This document shows, piece by piece, positions 43,541-51,806 of a stretch of DNA of 64,000 bases. The stretch spans positions 124,001 through 188,000 of the forward strand of contig NZ_FQXG01000004.1 of NCBI RefSeq assembly GCF_900129905.1. Reading direction: 5' to 3'. Source of the DNA: Ferrimonas marina (GTDB lineage: Bacteria > Pseudomonadota > Gammaproteobacteria > Enterobacterales > Shewanellaceae). The notes beneath the pieces were generated by a model, which made no database searches, was not told the DNA's origin, and worked only from the letters and a program-made list of their open reading frames with translations. The stretch's first letter is position 1. Each line of letters opens with the position of its first letter. The translations under genes were made by a program, and so were the position numbers.

Positions 43541-45130
43541 GTGCGCCCAGGCTTAGGACGATGTCTGTTGGGGCTCTTTCTGCTTCCTCTCCCACTGTCG
43601 GCAGACGATGACGTCGCCGCTTTGGATGCCCAGTGCGGCGCAGATCCTCAGTACCAGATCATTCGGCACAACGTGTTTGATTCCAGCGCACCGGGCTTTA
43701 CCTGGCTGCACCGGCTGGCCAATCAGCTGCACTTCACCACCCGCGAGGTGACGGTGCAGAACGCGGTGGCGGGCTTCACTCCCTGCGAGGAGGAGGTGGA
43801 TGACCTGTACGAACTGGAGCGGCACCTGCGTACCCAGAGCTACCTGCGCGACGCCAAGGTGCGGCGCAAGGGCAACAGCAATGAGATCCTGGTGGAGACC
43901 TACGACACCTGGTCGCTGTTGCCCACGGTGGACTTCTCCCGTCGCGGTGGCGAGAACGCTGCCGCGGTTGGCCTCAAGGACAGTAACTTCCTCGGCCTTG
44001 GCATCAACACCGAGGTGGCGTACTTCTCCGATTACCTGCGTGATGGCTACCTGCTGGATATCCACTCACCGCTTTACCTCAACCAGAATCTGAGTGCCGG
44101 CCTGACCCTGGCGGACACCAGCGACGGCCACAAGGCCAGCTTCTCACTGCAGCGCCCGTTCTTCTCCCTCGACAGCCGCCACGGCTTTGGCCTGGCCTTC
44201 AACGACGAGGCCCGGCTGGACAGCATCCGCCAGCGCGAGGAGGAGGTAAACCAGTTCGAGCATCGCCTCAACCAGTTCAGCGTCTGGTACGGCCAAACCT
44301 GGTTTAACCAACAGCAGCAGGCGCTGCGCTGGCAGGTTGGTTACAGCCGCGATCGTCACGAGTTTCGCCCGGACCAGGAGAACCCGGAGGAGACCACCCT
44401 ACTGCCGGAAGACCGGGAGCGCAGCTACCCCTGGGTGCAACTGCTGTGGCAGCAGGATCGCTACGAGAAGCACACCAACCTGTTTCTGATCAACGCGGTG
44501 GAGGACGTCAACTTTGGCTGGGACCTGGCACTGAAGCTGGGTTGGGACTTTGCCCAGAACGAGGGCTGGGTGGCGCAGATGTACGCCAGCCGTGGCTGGT
44601 CATTGACTGACCGGCTGATCTGGCTCAGCCAGTTCTGGGGCGAAGGGGAGCAACTGGAGGACAACGAGCACCAGCATCGACTGCAGTGGCGCAACGAACT
44701 GTTCTTTCGGGTCACAGAGCCGGTGCGACTCTACAGCAAGCTGGACTGGCGCCATAGCCAGAACGACTACCTGGACCAGCCCAATACCCTGGGGGGTACC
44801 AATGGCCTGCGCGGTTACCCGCTGCAGTACCAGCACGGTGACAACATCTGGCTGGGATCGCTGGAGGCCCGCTACTACCCGGGGCTGAACCTGTGGCAAC
44901 TGTTCGATGCCGGCGCGGCACTGTTCTATGACATCGGTGAGGCTCAGGGGGGCAGCCCCTACCCGGACAACCCGGAAGGCACGCTGCAAAGCTACGGAGT
45001 GGGCCTGCGTTTTTTCGCCTCCCGGGCCGGCAGCAACAACATCGTCCATGTGGATTTTGCCCGGCCGGTCAGCGACGACCCCAATGTGGATCGCTGGGAG
45101 TGGCGCATCGAGGTGAAGCGCCACTTCTGA
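43541..45130 (+). CDS. Omp85-family outer-membrane barrel protein with a single POTRA-like domain
   Basis: 529 residues. The start is GTG at 43541: AGGGATGG lies upstream and it gives a clean Sec signal (CLLGLFLLPLPLSA-DDD). A longer open frame reaching back into the previous gene has no such signal and is rejected. Residues about 30-125 form one POTRA-like domain (DDLYELERHLRTQSYLRDAK). The remainder is a 16-strand-type barrel starting VGLKDSNFLGLGI and ending WRIEVKRHF. NGLRGYPLQ carries the RGY motif of the Omp85 barrel loop 6. Cargo is unknown; members assemble or export proteins or lipids. It is convergent with the next gene, 7 bp apart. Confidence 0.8.
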   Translation: MRPGLGRCLLGLFLLPLPLSADDDVAALDAQCGADPQYQIIRHNVFDSSAPGFTWLHRLANQLHFTTREVTVQNAVAGFTPCEEEVDDLYELERHLRTQSYLRDAKVRRKGNSNEILVETYDTWSLLPTVDFSRRGGENAAAVGLKDSNFLGLGINTEVAYFSDYLRDGYLLDIHSPLYLNQNLSAGLTLADTSDGHKASFSLQRPFFSLDSRHGFGLAFNDEARLDSIRQREEEVNQFEHRLNQFSVWYGQTWFNQQQQALRWQVGYSRDRHEFRPDQENPEETTLLPEDRERSYPWVQLLWQQDRYEKHTNLFLINAVEDVNFGWDLALKLGWDFAQNEGWVAQMYASRGWSLTDRLIWLSQFWGEGEQLEDNEHQHRLQWRNELFFRVTEPVRLYSKLDWRHSQNDYLDQPNTLGGTNGLRGYPLQYQHGDNIWLGSLEARYYPGLNLWQLFDAGAALFYDIGEAQGGSPYPDNPEGTLQSYGVGLRFFASRAGSNNIVHVDFARPVSDDPNVDRWEWRIEVKRHF

Positions 45131-45137
45131 TGAGGAT

Positions 45138-45911
45138 TTAGGCCAGCGCCATGTGCTTAGGCAATAGATGACGCTGCCAGGCCTCTTCGTACAGGGCCCG
45201 GCTGAAGCGCTTCAGTCGGCTGACCTTGGCCAACTCCCATTCGCTCAGCGGCCGCTGCTCCACCTCGGCGATGCGCTCGATCGCCTGGCGCTGTTGGTAG
45301 ACCTTGTGTTCCTCACCGTTCTTGACCTGCTCGATGGCGGACAGATGGATCTGCACCTCCGCCACTAAGTCACTGTCGCGCAGTCGCACCAGGGTTTTCA
45401 GATCCCGGTAGCCATTGTCCTTAGGGTTAGAGAAACGGTTCTCCACCGACAGCACCGTGGTGGACTCCGCCAGGTGACGGTAGGCATCGTTGACCCCATC
45501 GATGTCGTCCGCCACCAGGGTGGCCCGGGCCAGATCGGTCAGCAGTTGGGGATCGCCCCCCAACTCGGTCGCCATCTTGCGTTGGGCCCGGCAGCGGGCC
45601 TTGTGATCCGGCACCACCGCCCGGCTGCCACTGAGCAGCGACACCTGCGCCATCAACTGACCCAGCTCCTGCTGAGCGCTGGGTGCCAGGGCGTACAGCG
45701 CATCGAACTCCGCCAGCGGCTGGCGCACACAGTGGTGCTGCTGAGTGCGGATGTCGTACAGATACTGCAGCTCCTGTTGACGATGGAGCGGTTTACTTCG
45801 GCTTACCGGGGTCATGGGATTCTTTGTGTTGGCACTGGTTGTGGCGGCCATGGCCGGCGGGGTCTTGCCGATCAACATCAGCATCAGCGCCGCCTGCGCA
45901 AACCTAAACAT
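45138..45911 (-). CDS. Exported RelA/SpoT-fold protein
   Basis: 257 residues. AAGGAG precedes the ATG, and a Sec signal (MFRFAQAALMLMLIGKTPPAMA) comes first, so the protein should leave the cytoplasm. The core resembles RelA/SpoT-type nucleotidyltransferase domains in the order KARCRAQRKMATELGGD, LLTDLARATLVADDID, ENRFSNPKDNGYRDLKTLV and VAEVQIHLSAI, then HKVYQQRQAIE. The N-P-K-x-N-G-Y-R-D and E-V-Q motifs are the family signature. Cytoplasmic members make (p)ppGpp or pyrophosphorylate tRNA or adenine nucleotides; an exported form suggests either a toxin-like effector or a catalytically changed role. Enzyme activity is not established. Confidence 0.68.
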   Translation of the reverse strand: MFRFAQAALMLMLIGKTPPAMAATTSANTKNPMTPVSRSKPLHRQQELQYLYDIRTQQHHCVRQPLAEFDALYALAPSAQQELGQLMAQVSLLSGSRAVVPDHKARCRAQRKMATELGGDPQLLTDLARATLVADDIDGVNDAYRHLAESTTVLSVENRFSNPKDNGYRDLKTLVRLRDSDLVAEVQIHLSAIEQVKNGEEHKVYQQRQAIERIAEVEQRPLSEWELAKVSRLKRFSRALYEEAWQRHLLPKHMALA

Positions 45912-46129
45912 GGTGTCTCCTTACTGACTGCGCCTTGAGTCGATAACCCAAAGCCAGAAGGGCGCCTTCCTTGTGATAGCGCCACGGTGGCTAGGATAAT
46001 CGGCGGGGCGCGGGAGGCAACCGTGACAGCGGGAACATTTGAAGTACGAACAGGCGAGGTTCAGAAAAGGTGAAGGCGATCGTTTTGTGCTCAGCGCAGG
46101 GTGAAGTCTTTTCTCCGGTCAAGACGCCC

Positions 46130-46150
46130 AGCGCCCGCTGGGCGGGCGCT
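46130..46150 (-). terminator. GC-rich hairpin after the pilus operon
   Basis: AGCGCCCGC/GCGGGCGCT with a 3-nt loop, 18 bp past the adhesin stop. No T-tract, so termination is uncertain. Confidence 0.45.
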
Positions 46151-46167
46151 GTCGGTGAGTTTGGGGC

Positions 46168-47025
46168 TTAATCCCTGGCGGTCAGGGTGACCGTTAATCG
46201 GTCACTATATCGGCCAGCACGCTGGAACTTGACCTCCCCCAGCTCCACCCCGAGGGGCACCTGAACTGGACGGTTACCCTGGAACCGCCCCAGCTCCAAT
46301 CGAGGCTTGCCACTGGGGCTATAGGCACGCCCCTCCACCAGGATGCTGTAGCCCACCTTAGACTCCGGCACGCTTTCATGCACCAGCGCGCCATTCTCCG
46401 ACTCCAGCGCCATGGTGACCCGAGCGTTGCTGGTGACGCTGATGTCAAACACCCGGCGCAAACCGGTATGCATGCTCCCCAGTTCCAACCGGTAGCTGGA
46501 GCCACCACCACTGAGCCAGGGATAACTGGCGGTGTTCACCGCCATGCTGACGGCGGGCTTCACCCGGTAGTTGATGGGGGTCTGCCGTTCCCGGCTCTCC
46601 CAACCTGCGCCTTGCAGCTGGCTGCTGAGTTGACCGCGATATTGGCCCGGTGCGGCAAACGCGGATTGGGGCACCCGCAACCAGAAGCGGGTAACGCCGC
46701 CGGTGTTCAGGTTCAAGCGCGACAAACCATCACCGCCACTGGGCAGCGGCCGCAACTGTTCATCCATCAGCTGCACCGCCAGAGCGCCGCCGGGCCCCTG
46801 TAGCACCAGCTCCGGGCGCTGCACCGCGCCCAACAGAGCAGCGTTGGTGCAAGGCTCGGTTCGGTCAGACACCTCGATGCGCGCGGGGATCCACGCCGCG
46901 ACGCCGCCATCGTCTCGAAACTCGGCACGATTCTCTTCGACTCGAAGATGCCACTGGTCATGGCACTCCGCCAGTGCAGCGCTGCTGGCCAGGAGTGCAG
47001 CCAATCCCACCCATATCCTTCGCAT
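46168..47025 (-). CDS. Archaic chaperone-usher pilus tip adhesin (CsuE-like)
   Basis: 285 residues. Sec signal ending SAALA-ECH. The C-terminal half carries the spore-coat-U-type pilin fold (TPINYRVKPAVSMAVNTASY to the end RYSDRLTVTLTARD) that accepts a donor strand. The N-terminal half would be the tip domain. The start at 47025 is chosen because AAGGAG lies 6 nt upstream; it overlaps the usher stop region by 2-3 bp. As the last gene after chaperone and usher and twice the size of the pilins, it fits the tip subunit of a Csu-type pilus. Confidence 0.8.
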   Translation of the reverse strand: MRRIWVGLAALLASSAALAECHDQWHLRVEENRAEFRDDGGVAAWIPARIEVSDRTEPCTNAALLGAVQRPELVLQGPGGALAVQLMDEQLRPLPSGGDGLSRLNLNTGGVTRFWLRVPQSAFAAPGQYRGQLSSQLQGAGWESRERQTPINYRVKPAVSMAVNTASYPWLSGGGSSYRLELGSMHTGLRRVFDISVTSNARVTMALESENGALVHESVPESKVGYSILVEGRAYSPSGKPRLELGRFQGNRPVQVPLGVELGEVKFQRAGRYSDRLTVTLTARD

Positions 47026-47026
47026 C

Positions 47027-49408
47027 TTACTCTCCTTGTTCAAGCCTCAAGGGGGCCAGCCGGATCAGCATGTCGCCGTCGTCGACCACTTCCAGCATAC
47101 CCTGTAGTTTTGGTTCGGTGGCGAACTGGATCAAATAATCCCCCGGTGCCACCCCTTCCAACACGAAGCGTCCGCCTCGGTTGGTGAAAAAGCGGATCTC
47201 GCGCTCGCCGTTGCTGGCGATGCCCTGGCGCAGCGATACCGGCTCGCCCGCTGGCGTCAGCAAAGTGCCGATCACCGTCTTGGAGGCATCGGAACCGACC
47301 TGGATGGTGTGTCCAGTCAGGGTACCCGGCGTCAGCAGATAGCCACCCTGCCCCCAGTCGTAACCCAGCGGCGCCTCTGGCACATCCAGCCAAAGCGAGT
47401 TAACCCGGTGTGGCGCCGACAGCGTCACTGCCGCCCCCACCCAACCGGTGGCATAAGCGTCTGGTGCCTCCCCGGCCAGGCCGTTGATCACCGCATCAGC
47501 CTCCTCCAGCGACGGATGCAGGTGCACCACCGCTTTAGGTCCGATACCGCCCTGGCCCCAACCAAAGTGGCCATCGCTCCAGGCCTGGGTTGAACTGAAG
47601 CGCACGCTGGCCAGCTCATTGCTCGGTGCGCCGCTCTCGCCGGCCCGGGCCAGGTTCATCTCCCCGCGCCAGCGGTTGGCCACGTAGCCCGCTCTCAAGG
47701 ACTGGCGATCCAGGTTGTTGCCCTGCTCGGCGGCCAGCTCATACTCCCACTCGCCCACACGAGACTGGCTTTCCCGGGCGATCTCGACCCGCCCCAGCTC
47801 GTTGAGGCTGTCGTAGTTAACGCGGGCCCGGTGTGAGTACTGCGGGTAGTAGCCGGACCAGTCCAGCGCCACAAAGCCCCGGGTGTCGCCATCCTCGTAG
47901 GTGGCATCCTCCCGGTGCTCCACCCCAAAACTCAATCGCAGGCCCCAACGGTTCCAGCTGACCCTTGCCCGGCCAACTTTTTCCGTCAGCTCATCGACAA
48001 AATCACCGTAGCTGCCGCTGAGGTTGAGATCCCAATCGCTGCCAATCAGGGCGGTGTAATCGGCAAACACCCGCTCACCTCGGCGTTGACTATCCGGCTC
48101 CCAGGGCTGGGAGGTGAAGTTGTCCAGCCACTCGTAGCTGACCCGAAAGTTCGGCGAGCCGAAGGCACTGCTGCCCCAGATCCGCTGGCTGTAGTCCAGG
48201 CTGGCGATGCCGCCTTCGCTGTCCAGGTCCTTGTAATGGCCATAGCTAAACCGGGTGCCCAGGTTGCCCCAGCGACCACCGGTGACCGCCGTCAGCCCGA
48301 GGATCTGACCGGATTCCGCCGCCAGGCCATTGGCCCCCAGGGTCAGCCCCTCGGTCAGGCCGTATTCATAATTGGCCGCCATCAGCGGGGCATCCTCGTA
48401 ATCGATGCCCCTTTCATCGGTGAACTCCGACAGCCAGCCAGCGGTCAGGGTAAAGTCATCCACCCCCTGGCGCAGCAATCGCGAGTTGAAGAACTGGCTG
48501 TAGTTCAGGGTTTCGCGCCGACCGGACTGGTACTGGATCTCCAACCGGATCTCGTTGCTGCCGGAGGCCAACGGCAGTTCGTCCAGCCGGTATCGCCCCG
48601 GCGACAATCGCAACCGGGTGACCCTCAGATCGTTGACGTAGATATCCACGTCAGCGGTCTCAGTCAGTTCCACCTCCTGGGTGCCGCCATTACTGATGTT
48701 GCGTGAAGGCTGCAGTTGGCCGTAGTTACGCTCAACCAGCACGCCACCGAGCGCGATGCCGGGCAGGTGCCCCCCCAGGTATGGGGTGACGTCACCGGCG
48801 CTGAAACGCATCGGCCAGCTGGGCCGGTCAACGAAGGCGCGGGTGGGGCCGCGATCAAATCGGGCACTCTCCCCATCACGCTTATCCAGGTAGCCGCTCC
48901 ACTCCAGGTTCAGGCCCCGGTGGCCCCCCACATTCACTGCCCCCAGCCACTCCAGCAGGGTATCGTTGCGATCGGTACGGCGCTGGTACTGGTGGCTCAG
49001 GTTAAAGTGCTGCTGGTAAAGCCAAGCCGCTGCGTCGCTGTACTCGGCCACCTGCTCTGGCCGGTCCAGGCTGATGGTGCGCATCCGGTTGGCATCCATC
49101 TGCAGCGCCAGCTTGAAGTCCAGGGTTTGAGGGTCAAATTCCAGCCGGATCCCCTGTTGCGCCAGCTCCTTCAGCGTGAGTTGGCGCTCACCCTGGCCTT
49201 CGAGCCAGGCCACCACTTCCGGGGCCAGCCAGGGCCCCAGCTCCGCTGCCAGAAACGGCGCAGGCACCGACATCACCGTCATGCCATCGGTCATGGCGGT
49301 GATGTAGGTCAGCTCATGGCCATCCCGAGTCACCGGGAAGGACATCAAAAACCCTTGCCCCCGGACCAGAAAGCTGGCCAAGAGCAGCGTCCATGCCAGG
49401 GCTCTCAT
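47027..49408 (-). CDS. Outer-membrane usher of a Csu-type pilus
   Basis: 793 residues. Signal peptide ends VRGQG. The central 24-strand barrel and plug are recognisable (GVLVERNYGQLQPSRNISNG, TADVDIYVNDLRVTRLRLSPGRYRLDELPL). C-terminal domains are short (LRQGIASNGEREIRFFTNRGGRFVLEG). It secretes and orders pilin subunits at the outer membrane. The stop of the chaperone gene and the usher ATG overlap by one base (TAATG), so they are coupled. Confidence 0.9.
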   Translation of the reverse strand: MRALAWTLLLASFLVRGQGFLMSFPVTRDGHELTYITAMTDGMTVMSVPAPFLAAELGPWLAPEVVAWLEGQGERQLTLKELAQQGIRLEFDPQTLDFKLALQMDANRMRTISLDRPEQVAEYSDAAAWLYQQHFNLSHQYQRRTDRNDTLLEWLGAVNVGGHRGLNLEWSGYLDKRDGESARFDRGPTRAFVDRPSWPMRFSAGDVTPYLGGHLPGIALGGVLVERNYGQLQPSRNISNGGTQEVELTETADVDIYVNDLRVTRLRLSPGRYRLDELPLASGSNEIRLEIQYQSGRRETLNYSQFFNSRLLRQGVDDFTLTAGWLSEFTDERGIDYEDAPLMAANYEYGLTEGLTLGANGLAAESGQILGLTAVTGGRWGNLGTRFSYGHYKDLDSEGGIASLDYSQRIWGSSAFGSPNFRVSYEWLDNFTSQPWEPDSQRRGERVFADYTALIGSDWDLNLSGSYGDFVDELTEKVGRARVSWNRWGLRLSFGVEHREDATYEDGDTRGFVALDWSGYYPQYSHRARVNYDSLNELGRVEIARESQSRVGEWEYELAAEQGNNLDRQSLRAGYVANRWRGEMNLARAGESGAPSNELASVRFSSTQAWSDGHFGWGQGGIGPKAVVHLHPSLEEADAVINGLAGEAPDAYATGWVGAAVTLSAPHRVNSLWLDVPEAPLGYDWGQGGYLLTPGTLTGHTIQVGSDASKTVIGTLLTPAGEPVSLRQGIASNGEREIRFFTNRGGRFVLEGVAPGDYLIQFATEPKLQGMLEVVDDGDMLIRLAPLRLEQGE

Positions 49409-50103
49409 TACTTCAGCGGCAGCAGCTCAGCGCTTTCCAGAGGGGTTGCCAAGGTGCTCCAGCTGTCACTCACCGGCAACGCCAGGGTATGGCCCGGCAT
49501 CACAAACTGGGCACTGCTGAAGTCCTGCAGCACGCTCCAGCCCACACGCTCACTGCCGCCGGTGCTTTTCATGTCCAGGTTCCAGCGACTCATGTCCAGC
49601 ACGTCGTCACCCTGGTTGGTGATCAACACCTCGTTGCCGGAGGCGCTTACCTCCACCTGGGGCTGTGCAACCACGCCAGGCGGTGCGACAAAGGCCAGGG
49701 TCGCGAAGTTGAACAGCAGCTCCACCGACGATGCCTCGTTCTCCTGCTCCACCGGCAGCTGGCTGAAGATGATGCGATAGGATTCGGTCTTCTCTGCCGA
49801 CCCGTCTCCCATGTAGCGGGCACGAAACGCCTGGAAGGCACCGGGCTCGACCCGCGCCTGCGGCGGCATGATGAGAAAATCCTCCTCTGCCGGCACCAGT
49901 ACTTCTTCGCCTTGTTCGTTGTAGGTACGCTTCATCACCGCGACCTCCACCGACAGCGGCACCTCCTGAGTATTCTCCAATCGATACAGCGCATTGGCAC
50001 CAGAGCCGACCATATCGAAGAACTGGATCATGGGTTGAACCTGGTAGCCCAGGGCAGAAAAGGACCCCAAAGCAAGGAGGCCAGCAAGAAGCAGGTGTCG
50101 CAT
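49408..50103 (-). CDS. Periplasmic pilus chaperone (CsuC-like)
   Basis: 231 residues. Sec signal ending SALGY. Two Ig-like domains: the first with ENTQEVPLSVEVAVMKRTYN, the second with VAPPGVVAQPQVEVSASGNEVLITNQGDDVLDMS-type strands. It binds subunits by donor-strand complementation until the usher takes them. It follows the pilin gene across a terminator-like hairpin, which would keep chaperone levels below pilin levels. Confidence 0.88.
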   Translation of the reverse strand: MRHLLLAGLLALGSFSALGYQVQPMIQFFDMVGSGANALYRLENTQEVPLSVEVAVMKRTYNEQGEEVLVPAEEDFLIMPPQARVEPGAFQAFRARYMGDGSAEKTESYRIIFSQLPVEQENEASSVELLFNFATLAFVAPPGVVAQPQVEVSASGNEVLITNQGDDVLDMSRWNLDMKSTGGSERVGWSVLQDFSSAQFVMPGHTLALPVSDSWSTLATPLESAELLPLK

Positions 50104-50120
50104 ACAAATCCCTTTAAAAC

Positions 50121-50147
50121 AAAAAGCGCAGCTGTCTCCAGCTGCGC
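50121..50147 (-). terminator. Attenuator between pilin and chaperone genes
   Basis: GCGCAGCTG/CAGCTGCGC, 9-bp perfect stem, 4-nt loop, followed by TTTTTGTTTT on the minus strand. Full termination would cut off chaperone, usher and adhesin, so partial readthrough is expected. Confidence 0.88.
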
Positions 50148-50172
50148 ACGGTAACTCTATGACGAAACTGGA

Positions 50173-50658
50173 TTAGTTCGGAGCTACAGTAACACTAATG
50201 GTATCGCTATACACGCCAGCGTACTCGAAACCAGTGACCTGCGGAGTAATGCGAACGGTACGGGACTGTTGGCCACCGTTCAGACCGCTACCCGCCAGCT
50301 GGTTGCCGCTGCGGTCTTGAGTCAGGTCAACGTCGTTGAACAGGCCATCGACGGTTACCAGGTAGCCGATCTGATTGCCGTTGGCGTCTTCCATGAAACC
50401 GTTGTTCAGAGAGGAATAGGTGGTCTTGGCGGTCGCTTGGCCGGTGTTACACCAGATGCTCACAGACGCGGTGTTCTGACGAACGGATTCACTCAGATCC
50501 AGGTCACCACGGTCGCCAATAAAGTTATCAACTTTACAGGTGGGGGCGATGGTGCCACCGATGTCAAAGGAGGTGTTGTCGGTTGCGGTCACATCAATGT
50601 TTGCTGCAGATGCGCCAAAAGAAACCAGAGCCGCCAGAGCCAGTACTGTTTTTTTCAT
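50173..50658 (-). CDS. Spore-coat-U-type major pilin
   Basis: 161 residues. Sec signal MKKTVLALAALVSFGASA. The mature part is a single Ig-like pilin with the conserved Cys pair (PTCKVDNF, IWCNTGQATAKTTYSS) and ends YSDTISVTVAPN. It is a close paralogue of the pilin at 51196 (same signal, IWCNTGQ block and C-terminus). GAGGGAACGA ribosome-binding sequence precedes the ATG. Its own promoter region carries a perfect inverted repeat at 50742-50760. Confidence 0.88.
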   Translation of the reverse strand: MKKTVLALAALVSFGASAANIDVTATDNTSFDIGGTIAPTCKVDNFIGDRGDLDLSESVRQNTASVSIWCNTGQATAKTTYSSLNNGFMEDANGNQIGYLVTVDGLFNDVDLTQDRSGNQLAGSGLNGGQQSRTVRITPQVTGFEYAGVYSDTISVTVAPN

Positions 50659-50728
50659 GTTCGTTCCCTCGATTGGTTTGGGTAAATCTTGAAGTCGAGG
50701 GAAATAGTACGCCCAGAGGACTAGCCCA

Positions 50729-50760
50729 ACATCAGCCGAAAGTACTAGAAGGACTAGTAC
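50729..50760 (-). promoter_or_regulatory. Shared pilin-promoter box (first pilin) with perfect inverted repeat
   Basis: The 21-bp box at 50729-50749 matches 18 of 21 bases with 51767-51787 upstream of the other pilin. In both cases it begins 71 bp before the ATG. Overlapping it, GTACTAG and CTAGTAC flank 5 bp (50742-50760). Related half-sites TAGTAC and ACTAG occur at 50704-50723. Confidence 0.7.
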
Positions 50761-51145
50761 CTTGGAACCAAAACAGTATGAACGCTCACGTCAACCCCGC
50801 AAACAAAGTTCAGGTTGTTAATTTATTGTTATTTTTGGCGTTTTGCACTGTGAGATATCTCTTACAGCAACAGATGTCACTCACCCCGTTCAACGCACAA
50901 CAAGTTGCTGAACTCGATTCTCACTGGATAGTGACCGGTAAGCCGACCCACCATGCGGCAATGCGGCCGTTGGTTTGAGCTCAAGAACAGAAATTGATTT
51001 GGATAAATAGCGTTGCGTACCGCTGCAAAGAGTAAAGCAAAGGGGCCTGAAGGTTTGAGCCCCCAGAGCGAAGCGATGCACAGCCCAAAGACAGGCCCGT
51101 TGCCTGGCAGGCTCAGTGGAACAGGGAGAGTCGAAGGCGATAAAA
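50761..51145. other. Intergenic region between pilin genes, nothing further seen
   Basis: No supportable gene or repeat. Somewhat AT-richer near 50800-50880 than the surroundings. Confidence 0.5.
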
Positions 51146-51177
51146 ACAGAAAAGCCCCGCAGCAGGGCTGCGGGGCT
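51146..51177 (-). terminator. Intrinsic terminator of the second pilin gene
   Basis: AGCCCCGCAG/CTGCGGGGCT, 10-bp stem with 5-nt loop, then TTTCTGTTTTT on the minus strand. Confidence 0.92.
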
Positions 51178-51195
51178 CTAGCAATATCTGTTGGC

Positions 51196-51696
51196 TTAGT
51201 TCGGGCTAACAGTGATGCGGATGCGGTCACGGTAGACACCGGCGTACTCAAAGCCGCCAACCATCGGGGTTACCTTAACGGAGCGGGTCTGCTTGTTGCC
51301 TTCCAGGCCGCTGCCCGAAACCTGGTTCACCATCAGGTCAGTGGCCAGGGAAACGTCAGAAGCCACGCCGCCGCTGATATCGATCTTGTACTCGATCATC
51401 TTGCTCGGGTCATCACGGTTGACCAGGTAGCCACCGTTATCGGAGCTGTAGGTGGTCTTAGCGGTGCCCTGCCCGGTGTTACACCAGATACCGACAGAAG
51501 CGGTGGTTTGGGCGGTCTGGCTGGCCAGATCCAGGGACAGAGAGCGCTCTGCCGGGGAGTAGTTCTCTACTTTACACATCTCCTTGATCTTACCGCCGAT
51601 CAGGAAGCTGCTTTTGTTGGTTGCGTCCAGGCTGATCGGGTCAGCAGCTGCGCCGAAAGAAACCAGGGTTGCCAGAGCCAAAATAGTCTTTTTCAT
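51196..51696 (-). CDS. Spore-coat-U-type pilin (paralogue)
   Basis: 166 residues from the ATG at 51696, which gives the signal MKKTILALATLVSFGAAA and has GAGGGAACG upstream; a longer frame to 51753 is not supported. Conserved parts: EMCKVENYSP, IWCNTGQGTAKTTYSSDN and the C-terminus YAGVYRDRIRITVSPN. It has its own promoter box and terminator, so it is transcribed separately from the main pilus genes. It may be a minor or alternative shaft subunit. Confidence 0.86.
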   Translation of the reverse strand: MKKTILALATLVSFGAAADPISLDATNKSSFLIGGKIKEMCKVENYSPAERSLSLDLASQTAQTTASVGIWCNTGQGTAKTTYSSDNGGYLVNRDDPSKMIEYKIDISGGVASDVSLATDLMVNQVSGSGLEGNKQTRSVKVTPMVGGFEYAGVYRDRIRITVSPN

Positions 51697-51766
51697 AATC
51701 GTTCCCTCGAAATAAACACCGTAGTGAAAGTCACAAGTTAACAATATCTTCACACCAGCCTGACCG

Positions 51767-51806
51767 ACATCACCCCAAAGTACCAGATTGAGTCATTTGC
51801 TAGGAC
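51767..51806 (-). promoter_or_regulatory. Shared pilin-promoter box (second pilin)
   Basis: ACATCACCCCAAAGTACCAG(A) at 51767-51787 matches the box at 50729-50749, and both begin exactly 71 bp before their ATG. GTACCAG and CTAGGAC (51800-51806) form an imperfect inverted repeat with a 13-bp spacer, the last part overlapping the stop codon of the LuxR gene. Confidence 0.65.

Noticed and set aside
50583-50978. Plus-strand open frame starting inside the pilin gene
   Set aside because: Antisense over the pilin, no motif; the rest is intergenic.
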